From positions 35,982 to 57,587 of the forward strand of contig FR897843.1 in assembly GCA_000437495.1 (NCBI GenBank): DNA of 21,606 bases, written 5' to 3'. Shown here piece by piece: positions 15,017 to 21,606 of the stretch. The number at the start of each line of letters is the position of its first letter. The first letter of the stretch is position 1. Origin of the DNA: Prevotella sp. CAG:485 (GTDB taxonomy: Bacteria > Bacteroidota > Bacteroidia > Bacteroidales > Muribaculaceae). The notes beneath the pieces were generated by a model that worked only from the letters and a program-made list of their open reading frames with translations, searched no databases and had not been told where the DNA came from. The position numbers were made by a program, and so were the translations under genes.

Positions 15017-16198
15017 ATGGGAAAGAATTACGGTAAGTGTATATCAACGTTGCTGACGCTGCTGGCGGCTCTGATGCTGTCGGAAGCGGTGGCAGAGCTG
15101 AAGGTGAGTCTGATAACCTGCTGGCCCGGTAAGGAGGTCTATGAGCTTTACGGCCACACGGCATTGCGCATACGCGGCACCGACAGCAACAATCAACCCT
15201 TCGACTCGGTGTGGAACTACGGCATGTTCGATTTTTTAGAACCGAACTTCGTGGGACGCTTCGTCAAGGGTGAGATGATGTATCAGGTAGGCGGCTATCC
15301 GTTTGAGTGGTTTATGCCCGAATATGTGTCGAACGGACGGCGTGTGGAGGAGCAGACACTCAATCTCACTCAGCCGCAGGCCGAAGCCTTGCGCAAGGCT
15401 CTGCAAATAAACGCCCTGCCGCAAAACCGGGTCTATCTCTACGACTATGTAAAGGACAATTGCTCCACGCGCGTATGGGACCAAATCGACAAAGCGGCCG
15501 GGGGCGTAACTCTGCCTGCCGGGCAGCTCTACCCCACCTATCGGCAGGCTATGCGTGCCTATCACAGTCATTATCCGTGGTACAGTCTGGGCATAGACCT
15601 TGCGTTGGCCTATCCGGTGGATACGGCCATCAGCAACTCCGACCAGATTTTCCTGCCCATAGTGCTTCACGACAAGGTGGCCGACGCGGTGATGAGCAAC
15701 GGTCAGCCCCTGGTGAGCAACACCACAGTGCTATGGAAAGGCGCTCCCGACGCCACCCTGCCTCCCACTCCGTGGTATGCCTCGCCGGTGTTTGCCGGAT
15801 GGCTGCTCGTGGTCATCGCAGCGGCCTGTTTCATCTTCTGCCGCCGCCGGCTGAGGGTGCTGAACTGGTTCATGGCGCTCTTCTACGGCATGACGGGGTT
15901 AATGGGCTGCATAATAGCCTTCCTGGTGTTTTTCTCCATACACCGCGCCGCGTCGCCCAATCTGTTGCTGACGTGGATAAACCCCTTGGCGCTCATTGTG
16001 CCGCTGCTTGTGTGGAGCCGCCGCACGCGCCCCATAGCGGTGGCATATCTCACTGCACAGGCCATTGCGCTGTTGTTTGTGGCGGTGATATGGCCTTTCC
16101 AGACCCAGTGTGGCAACGCCGCCATGCTGCCCATAGCCCTCACGGAGATGATTTCTGCCGTGTCATATTCGCTGTTATTTTTCAAAAAACCGCAATAA
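15017..16198 (+). CDS. lnb: Lnb-like lipoprotein N-acyltransferase (DUF4105 plus five-helix membrane domain)
   Basis: A 393-residue inner-membrane protein. A signal peptide or anchor (MGKNYGKCISTLLTLLAALMLSEAVA) precedes a periplasmic papain-like DUF4105/Lnb_N domain (about 28-230). Candidate catalytic residues are H47 in YELYGHTALRI and C149 in KDNCSTRVWD; NYGMFDFLEPNFVGRFVKG and EEQTLNLTQ are also family hallmarks. The C-terminal half has about five membrane helices, near 257-276, 283-308, 316-334, 340-360 and 368-389. From memory, this architecture was identified as the Bacteroides Lnb, which N-acylates outer-membrane lipoproteins in place of Lnt. I assign it on architecture and motifs, with some chance that it is a paralogue of different substrate. 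The phosphatase-fold gene follows after 7 bp, so the two are cotranscribed. Confidence 0.8.
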   Translation: MGKNYGKCISTLLTLLAALMLSEAVAELKVSLITCWPGKEVYELYGHTALRIRGTDSNNQPFDSVWNYGMFDFLEPNFVGRFVKGEMMYQVGGYPFEWFMPEYVSNGRRVEEQTLNLTQPQAEALRKALQINALPQNRVYLYDYVKDNCSTRVWDQIDKAAGGVTLPAGQLYPTYRQAMRAYHSHYPWYSLGIDLALAYPVDTAISNSDQIFLPIVLHDKVADAVMSNGQPLVSNTTVLWKGAPDATLPPTPWYASPVFAGWLLVVIAAACFIFCRRRLRVLNWFMALFYGMTGLMGCIIAFLVFFSIHRAASPNLLLTWINPLALIVPLLVWSRRTRPIAVAYLTAQAIALLFVAVIWPFQTQCGNAAMLPIALTEMISAVSYSLLFFKKPQ

Positions 16199-16205
16199 TT
16201 AGAAC

Positions 16206-17786
16206 ATGAAATATCGAGTTCGCCGTATATATGCCACAATTGTTTTCGCCACCGCATTGGCAATCTGTGCGCCGATGCGTGCCGAACGCCCTCAGCTTGT
16301 AATAGGCATAGTGGCCGACCAGTTGCAAACTGATTATCTGCACGACCTGCTGCCGCTGATGGGCGAGGGAGGCTTCAACAGGCTGCTGAAAAACGGGCTC
16401 TATATCTCCGATTTGGACTTCGGCGTGCCGCAGACAGACGGTGCCTCGGCCATAGCACAGCTCTACACGGGGTCATGGCCGGCCAACAACGGTGTTACGG
16501 GGGCGGAGACGTTCGACCGCAAGACGCGCCGCCGCATTCCGGCGCTGATGGCAAACAACAACTACTCGCCCGAACAACTGCTGCTGTCGACCATCACCGA
16601 CGAGCTGGTGATTGACGGCCAGAAGTTCAACAAGGTCTATTCGGTGGCTGCCGACCCGCTGTTTGCTGTGCTTATGGGAGGCCACACGCCCACTTCGGCG
16701 GCGTGGATTGACCCCAACACAGGCCAGTGGACAACGTCGCCCTATTACACCGGCGCTCTGCCGGCTCCCCTTGTGATGCGCAATATGCAGCAGCCTCTGC
16801 ACCGCCGCATCGACACCATGCAATGGAAACCTCTGCTGAGCATAGACAGATATCCGGGGCTGCCGCCGCAGAAGAAGTATTACCCCTTCAGCCACGGCTT
16901 CCGCAGCGCTGACCGCGATGTATACACCACCTTCGGGCGCACGCCGGCGGGCAACCGCGAAATCACCGATGTGGCCGTTCAGTATCTGCGCGAACTGAAG
17001 CCGGGACACGGCAAAGGCACCATCGATATGCTCAATCTGGCCTATAGTCTTGCTCCTTACAACCGCAACCGCGACGGGGATTACCGCGTGGAACTGACGG
17101 ACGCTTATCTGCGTCTGGACAGGGATTTGGAACGGCTGCTAAATGCCATCGACAAGGAGGTAGGGCTCGACAAAACGGTCGTCTTCCTGCTTTCCACGGG
17201 GCATTTCGACAACAACGCGCATCCTGCGGAGATGTATCGCATACCGGGGGGAGAGCTGAGCACCAAACGCGCCGCGGCGCTGCTGAACTCTTACATGGGT
17301 GCCAAATATGGTCATGCGGATTACGTTGACGGCATCTCGGGCACGCACGTCTATCTCAACAACAAGGCTATGGAGGAAGCGGCTCGCCGCCCTGCCTCAT
17401 CGGGAAGCACTCCCTTGGAGGAGGCGCGCGATTTTCTGAGCCGTATGAGCGGCATAGCCACGGTGACGACGCTCGGCGACATCCTCAGCGGCACTACCGA
17501 CGCTCTGGAACGGGCTTCGCGTGCGCTCGACGCTAACACCGCCGGCGACCTGATAATAAGTGTGCAGCCGGGCTGGACGCTCAACGACGACTATTCCACA
17601 CCGTCGACGCGCACAGCCATACGGATGAACACTGCCGCCACTCCGGCTGTTATAATGGCTCCGGGTCATACGCCCTCAAAAGCCTCTGAACCGGTGTCGG
17701 CACTGCGCATCGCGCCCACGCTGAGCCGCTTGCTGCGGTTGCCGGCTCCCAACGGCTCCATAGCGCGCTCGCTGGTTTTGCCGTGA
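16206..17786 (+). CDS. Exported alkaline-phosphatase-fold (type I phosphodiesterase/PafA-like) protein, probably inactive
   Basis: A 526-residue protein with a signal peptide (about residues 1-26, ending APMRA). The fold is that of PafA-like phosphatases: RPQLVIGIVADQLQTDYL (28-44, with metal-type D38), GEGGFNRLLKNG (53-64), LYTGSWPANNGVTG (86-99), SAAWIDPNTGQW and IPGGE. However, the residues expected for catalysis are changed. The nucleophile region reads PQTDGASAIAQ (75-85) instead of the usual PT(V)TxxGHTS, LNLAYSLAP (276-284) replaces the SxxDxxGH segment, and STGHFD (330-335) replaces STADHG. H381 in ISGTHVYLN may be the last ligand. I think similar proteins recur in Bacteroidales, so this may be a conserved pseudo-phosphatase rather than local decay. 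It is 7 bp after the Lnb-like gene. Confidence 0.85.
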   Translation: MKYRVRRIYATIVFATALAICAPMRAERPQLVIGIVADQLQTDYLHDLLPLMGEGGFNRLLKNGLYISDLDFGVPQTDGASAIAQLYTGSWPANNGVTGAETFDRKTRRRIPALMANNNYSPEQLLLSTITDELVIDGQKFNKVYSVAADPLFAVLMGGHTPTSAAWIDPNTGQWTTSPYYTGALPAPLVMRNMQQPLHRRIDTMQWKPLLSIDRYPGLPPQKKYYPFSHGFRSADRDVYTTFGRTPAGNREITDVAVQYLRELKPGHGKGTIDMLNLAYSLAPYNRNRDGDYRVELTDAYLRLDRDLERLLNAIDKEVGLDKTVVFLLSTGHFDNNAHPAEMYRIPGGELSTKRAAALLNSYMGAKYGHADYVDGISGTHVYLNNKAMEEAARRPASSGSTPLEEARDFLSRMSGIATVTTLGDILSGTTDALERASRALDANTAGDLIISVQPGWTLNDDYSTPSTRTAIRMNTAATPAVIMAPGHTPSKASEPVSALRIAPTLSRLLRLPAPNGSIARSLVLP

Positions 17787-17829
17787 AGGGAAAACGGGCG
17801 GCAAAGAATCGGAAAAGAGTTAAAAAAGG

Positions 17830-17870
17830 GGCTGAAAAGAGTCCGGGGCGCCCGCAGAGGGAGCCTTTTT
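17830..17870 (+). terminator. Possible terminator between the phosphatase-fold gene and secA
   Basis: GGCT (17830-17833) and AGCC (17862-17865) can close a structure with an inner CGGG-GCG-CCCG hairpin (17844-17854), followed by five T (17866-17870). The pairing is short and interrupted. It overlaps the -33 box of the secA promoter. Confidence 0.3.
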
Positions 17871-17898
17871 GCAAAACCACATATTTTTATTATCTTTG
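17868..17898 (+). promoter_or_regulatory. Bacteroidota-type promoter of secA
   Basis: TTTG at 17868-17871 and TATCTTTG at 17891-17898, 19 bp apart, match the Bacteroides -33/-7 consensus. The predicted transcript starts near 17904-17907, leaving a leader of about 65 bases before the secA ATG. Confidence 0.8.
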
Positions 17899-17909
17899 CG
17901 GATAATTTT

Positions 17910-17945
17910 TGCCGGTGCATAAAAATGCTTAATCAGTGTCCGGCA
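17910..17945 (+). other. Hairpin in the secA mRNA leader
   Basis: TGCCGG (17910-17915) pairs perfectly with CCGGCA (17940-17945). Inside, GCAT (17917-17920) pairs with ATGC (17925-17928) around AAAA. The structure lies wholly in the predicted leader, about 25 bases before the start codon. It may stabilise the mRNA or regulate secA; no known riboswitch or attenuator is recognised. Confidence 0.4.
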
Positions 17946-17969
17946 GCATAAAACTACATAACAGAGAAA

Positions 17970-20900
17970 ATGGGTATAGGCAAAATACTGAAAAAGATAC
18001 TCGGAGACCAGAGCGAACGCGCCGTGCGTCCGCTGTGGAAACGTGTTACAGAACAGATAAACCCCATCAGTGCCGAGCTTCAGAGCCTGAGCAATGATGA
18101 GCTTCGCGCGCGTGTTGACGTGATTCGCGACGACATCCGCGGCGTGGCAAAGCAGACGTCCGACCGCATAGCCGAGCTGCGTCAGGAAATCGAGACACTC
18201 GACTACGACAAGCGCGAACCGCTGTGGAAGGAGATTGACACTCTGCGCGAGGAGAAGTTCGAGATGTATGCCCGCAAACTCGATGAGGCGCTGCCCGAGG
18301 TCTTCGCCATTGTGAAGGAAACGGCACGCCGCTTCAAGGAGAATGACACTTTAGAGGTTACGGCCACTGACGCCGACCGCGCGCTGGCGGCTCAGGGCAA
18401 GGACTTCATCTCCATTGAGGGCGACAAGGCCATCTACAAAAATGAATGGGTGGCCGGCGGCAATCTTACCAAATGGGATATGGTGCATTACGATGTTCAG
18501 CTCATCGGCGGCCAGGTGCTTCACGGCATGATGATCGACGGCAAGAAGGTGAGCAATAACATTGCGGAGATGGCTACGGGCGAGGGTAAGACGCTGGTGG
18601 CCACGCTGCCTGTCTTCCTCAACGCTCTCACGGGCGAAGGTGTGCATGTCGTAACGGTGAACGACTATCTGGCCAAGCGCGACTCGGAATGGATGGGTCC
18701 GCTCTATCAGTTCCACGGCCTCACGGTGGCCTGCATCGACAAGACGCGCCCCAACAGCAAGGAACGCCGCGCAGCTTATGAGTGTGACGTTACTTTCGGC
18801 ACCAACAATGAGTTCGGTTTCGACTATCTGCGCGACAATATGGCGCTCATGACCGAAGACCTGGTGCAGCGTCAGGAACACTACTACGCCATTGTGGACG
18901 AGGTGGACTCGGTGCTTATCGACGACGCCCGAACGCCGCTTATCATCTCCGGTCCGGTGCCGAAGGGCGACGACCAGATGTTTGTGGAGTTCAAGCCCAA
19001 TGTGGAGAAGGTATACAACGCTCAGCGGCGTCTGGCCCAGAACCTGCTTGTGGAAGCCCGCAACAAGATTACGGCGGCTATGAGCGGCGACCCGGAGAAA
19101 ATTGCCAAATACGACGAGCGTCCGGCCGAGGAGAAGGCCAAGAAGGCTCTCAGCGCCGAACAGTTGCTCGAAGACGGCGGTCTGGCGCTTTTCCGCGTCT
19201 ACAAGGGTCTGCCCAAATATCAGCCGCTCATCCGCTATCTCAGCGAAGAGGGCATAAAACAGATTCTGCTCAAGGTGGAAGCCAAATACATGGCCGACAA
19301 CAACCGCGAGATGCCGAAGGCTGTGGAACCGCTCTATTTCGTAATCGACGAGAAAAACCACTCCATAGAACTTACCGACAAGGGCATAGAGGTGCTTTCG
19401 GGCACCAATCAGGACCCGGAATTCTTCATTCTGCCCGACATCGCCGCTCAGCTGTCGGCAGTGGAGAACGAGCCGCTCACCGACGAGCAGAAGCAGAGCC
19501 GCAAGGATGAGCTGCTGCAGAACTATTCCATCAAGTCGGAACGTGTACACACGGTCAATCAGCTGCTGAAAGCCTACACGCTGTTCGACATCAACGTGGA
19601 ATACGTTATCGACGACAACAAAATAAAGATTGTAGACGAGCAGACGGGCCGTATCATGGAGGGTCGCCGCTACAGCGACGGTCTGCATCAGGCCATCGAG
19701 GCCAAGGAGGGTGTCAAGGTGGAAGCTGCCACTCAGACCTACGCCACCATCACGCTGCAGAATTATTTCCGCATGTACCGCAAGCTGGCCGGCATGACCG
19801 GTACGGCTATGACGGAGGCCGGCGAGTTCTACGACATATACAAGCTGGAAGTGGTGGAGATTCCCACCAACCGTCCGGTGATTCGCAACGACCAGAACGA
19901 CCGCGTTTACCGCACCAAGAAAGAGAAATACAACGCGGTAATCGACGAGATTCAGGCCATGATAGAGATTGGCCGTCCGGTGCTCGTGGGTACCACGTCG
20001 GTGGAGATTTCGGAGCTGCTGAGCCGTATGCTTCAGCTGCGCAAGATACCGCATCAGGTGCTCAACGCCAAGCTGCACCAGAAGGAGGCCGACATCGTGG
20101 CTCACGCCGGCGAAAAGGGTATGGTGACCATTGCCACGAACATGGCAGGCCGTGGTACCGACATCAAGCTTACTCCGGAGGTCAAAGAGGCGGGCGGTCT
20201 GGCCATCATAGGCACGGAACGCCATGAGAGCCGCCGCGTCGACCGTCAGCTGCGCGGCCGCTCGGGACGTCAGGGCGACCCGGGCAGCTCAGTATTCTTC
20301 GTGTCGTTTGAAGACACTGTGATGCGCCTCTTCGCCAATGAAAGGGTGGTAAAGACGCTCGACCGTCTCGGCTTCAAGGAGGGCGATATGATCGACTCGA
20401 AGATGGTTACCAAGTCCATCGAGAACGCACAGAAGCGCGTGGAGGAGAACAACTTCGGCATACGTAAGCGTCTGGTGGAATATGACGATGTGATGAACGC
20501 TCAGCGCAAGGGTGTCTACGGACGCCGTCAGAACGCTCTGAAGGGCGAACGTGTGGGCAGCGACATCGCCAACATGATTTATGAAACCGCCGAGGAGATT
20601 ACGCGTCGCAGCGGCAGCTTCGAGGACCTGCAGGAGGAAACGCGTAAGGTGCTGGCGCTGGATGTGCCGGTGAAAGCTGAGGAATATCCGCACCTCGACG
20701 CCAACGAAATCACCGAACGCATTGCTGAGGCCTCCATGACCGACCTGCAGCGCAAGAAAGACAAGATGCGCGAAGGGGCTATGCCTTACATAAAGGACTT
20801 TGTGGAGATGCAGGGCGCCACGGGTCTGGTGGGTGTGCCGGTAACCGACGGTAAACGGGTGTACAACATCCGCTTCGACATAACCGAGGCTTATAACAAC

Positions 20901-21452
20901 GACTGCGCTCCTCTGAGCAAAGCCTGGGAGAAGGCGGTGCTTCTCAGCTCAATCGACCGCTGCTGGCAGGAACAGCTGCGAGAAATGGACGAGCTGCGCA
21001 AGTCGGTGCAGAACGCCAGCTACGAACAGAAAGACCCGCTGGTAATCTACAAGCTCGAGGCTTACGAGCTGTGGAAGAAGATGCTGTGGGATATGAACAC
21101 GAAATCTGTTTCTACGCTTCTTCGCGGCAAACTCGCCGTGCCGGACTACGAGGAGGCTAAGGCTCAGGCTGAAGCCGCGCGAGCTGCCGAGGAGGAGGCT
21201 AAGGCTGCCCGTCCGCGCCAGGCTCTGAAGCGCGAATACAGCTCAGCGCCGGCCAACAACCCCTACGCCAACTACTCGACCACGCGCGACGACTACGAGA
21301 GCAACCAGCGCAAAGCCATGCAGAGCAGCTACGCTCAACAACAGCCTACGCGCATGCCCATCAAGAACACGCAGCCGAAGGTTGGCCGCAACGACCCCTG
21401 CCCCTGCGGCTCCGGCAAGAAATACAAAAACTGCCACGGCAAGGGCCAGTAA
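17970..21452 (+). CDS. secA: Protein translocase ATPase SecA
   Basis: A 1160-residue ATPase that drives preproteins through SecYEG. The first motor domain has Walker A ATGEGKT (202-208) and DEVDSVLIDDARTPL (310-324). The preprotein-binding domain follows ISGP (327). It rejoins known sequence at VIDEKNHSIELTDKG (458-472), a gap about 85 residues longer than in E. coli SecA; the extra part is charged and helical (about 340-450). Then come IIDEQTG-type and EGRRYSDGLHQAIEAKEG (564-581), LAGMTGTAMTEAGEF (606-620), the second motor domain (TNMAGRGTDIKL, GRSGRQGDPGSS), the scaffold helix, and a basic Gln/Tyr-rich linker. The C-terminal SEC-C zinc motif has ligands C1144, C1146, C1155 and H1156. Length and insertion fit Bacteroidota SecA. 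It has its own promoter and structured leader. Confidence 0.98.
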   Translation: MGIGKILKKILGDQSERAVRPLWKRVTEQINPISAELQSLSNDELRARVDVIRDDIRGVAKQTSDRIAELRQEIETLDYDKREPLWKEIDTLREEKFEMYARKLDEALPEVFAIVKETARRFKENDTLEVTATDADRALAAQGKDFISIEGDKAIYKNEWVAGGNLTKWDMVHYDVQLIGGQVLHGMMIDGKKVSNNIAEMATGEGKTLVATLPVFLNALTGEGVHVVTVNDYLAKRDSEWMGPLYQFHGLTVACIDKTRPNSKERRAAYECDVTFGTNNEFGFDYLRDNMALMTEDLVQRQEHYYAIVDEVDSVLIDDARTPLIISGPVPKGDDQMFVEFKPNVEKVYNAQRRLAQNLLVEARNKITAAMSGDPEKIAKYDERPAEEKAKKALSAEQLLEDGGLALFRVYKGLPKYQPLIRYLSEEGIKQILLKVEAKYMADNNREMPKAVEPLYFVIDEKNHSIELTDKGIEVLSGTNQDPEFFILPDIAAQLSAVENEPLTDEQKQSRKDELLQNYSIKSERVHTVNQLLKAYTLFDINVEYVIDDNKIKIVDEQTGRIMEGRRYSDGLHQAIEAKEGVKVEAATQTYATITLQNYFRMYRKLAGMTGTAMTEAGEFYDIYKLEVVEIPTNRPVIRNDQNDRVYRTKKEKYNAVIDEIQAMIEIGRPVLVGTTSVEISELLSRMLQLRKIPHQVLNAKLHQKEADIVAHAGEKGMVTIATNMAGRGTDIKLTPEVKEAGGLAIIGTERHESRRVDRQLRGRSGRQGDPGSSVFFVSFEDTVMRLFANERVVKTLDRLGFKEGDMIDSKMVTKSIENAQKRVEENNFGIRKRLVEYDDVMNAQRKGVYGRRQNALKGERVGSDIANMIYETAEEITRRSGSFEDLQEETRKVLALDVPVKAEEYPHLDANEITERIAEASMTDLQRKKDKMREGAMPYIKDFVEMQGATGLVGVPVTDGKRVYNIRFDITEAYNNDCAPLSKAWEKAVLLSSIDRCWQEQLREMDELRKSVQNASYEQKDPLVIYKLEAYELWKKMLWDMNTKSVSTLLRGKLAVPDYEEAKAQAEAARAAEEEAKAARPRQALKREYSSAPANNPYANYSTTRDDYESNQRKAMQSSYAQQQPTRMPIKNTQPKVGRNDPCPCGSGKKYKNCHGKGQ

Positions 21453-21606
21453 TTCGAGGCTAAAGCCCTCGCCTGCCTGAATTCGAGGCTAAAGCCTTCT
21501 CCAGCACCAAAATTATAGCAACCGGGCCCTCAGCCCCAACCCTCCAAGCATTGCAGCAACCACAACTAACCATAATTTTGGTGCCGGCGAAGGCTTTAGC
21601 CTCGAA
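21451..21606. repeat. Intergenic direct/inverted repeat element downstream of secA
   Basis: A 17-bp sequence, AATTCGAGGCTAAAGCC, occurs at 21451-21467 and again at 21480-21496 (29-bp period). The second copy extends into a 35-base arm (21482-21516) whose reverse complement lies at 21572-21606 with only two mismatches. Between the arms is a 55-base AC-rich stretch. The right arm runs to the window edge, so the element may continue. No ORF of note is inside. It resembles a REP/BIME-like or MITE-like extragenic palindrome. It could also act as the secA transcript end, but no T-run is visible. Confidence 0.85.

Noticed and set aside
15307..16209. A 300-codon plus-strand frame in a second reading frame of the Lnb-like gene
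   Set aside because: It is Arg/His/Ala-rich with no motif, while the other frame has a signal peptide, catalytic motifs and five membrane helices.
16206..16280. Lipoprotein signal (Cys at residue 21) in the phosphatase-fold protein
   Set aside because: The residues before Cys (L-A-I) do not fit the small-residue rule at -1 of a lipobox; an ordinary signal peptidase I site near residue 26 fits better.
18351..20225. A 624-codon open frame on the minus strand, antisense to secA
   Set aside because: Its translation shows no family motifs and a shadow-like His/Arg/Val-rich composition; the plus frame is unmistakable secA. Long antisense frames are expected in GC-rich genes with few stop-generating codons.

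Overview
The window is 21.6 kb of gene-dense, GC-rich chromosome from a Bacteroidota bacterium, most likely order Bacteroidales and perhaps Muribaculaceae-like. The evidence is gene content (a DUF4831 protein, a Lnb-type lipoprotein N-acyltransferase, fused NnrE/NnrD, a SecA with a large insertion, a long Gln/Tyr-rich extension on an RluB-type enzyme) and promoters of the Bacteroides type (-33 TTTG, -7 TAnnTTTG) upstream of several genes. The family-level guess is inference.

Left part (1-6818, all minus strand): pdxA is followed by a tightly spaced run of six genes: a small sugar/alditol-type nucleotidyltransferase, an ATP-grasp protein, a Hanks-type Ser/Thr kinase with one membrane span, an exported seven-repeat RCC1-like propeller, a CDP-alcohol phosphatidyltransferase, and a HAD hydrolase cut by the window edge. 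The nucleotidyltransferase, CDP-alcohol transferase and HAD proteins fit a pathway that activates a polar head group, transfers it to or from lipid, and dephosphorylates the product, as in the inositol-lipid clusters described in Bacteroides. A kinase/propeller pair inside such an operon is the most interesting feature of the window.

Middle (6930-11935): a small unrecognised gene on the minus strand diverges from a plus-strand series: the bifunctional NAD(P)HX repair enzyme, a DUF4831 exported protein, and xseA-xseB (exonuclease VII), closed by a strong probably bidirectional terminator.

Right part (11936-21606, plus strand): an RluB-type rRNA pseudouridine synthase with a repetitive N-terminal tail is followed at 11 bp by asnS. 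Next is a two-gene unit: a Lnb-like lipoprotein N-acyltransferase and an exported alkaline-phosphatase-fold protein that seems to lack most of its metal-binding and catalytic residues. secA follows with its own promoter and a structured leader. Downstream of secA the window ends in an intergenic repeat of two direct copies and one inverted copy of a short module, forming a 35-bp inverted repeat.

No tRNA, rRNA, CRISPR array, transposase or phage gene was seen. No gene-free stretch exceeds 300 bp; the longest (11849-12117) holds a terminator, a promoter and a leader.
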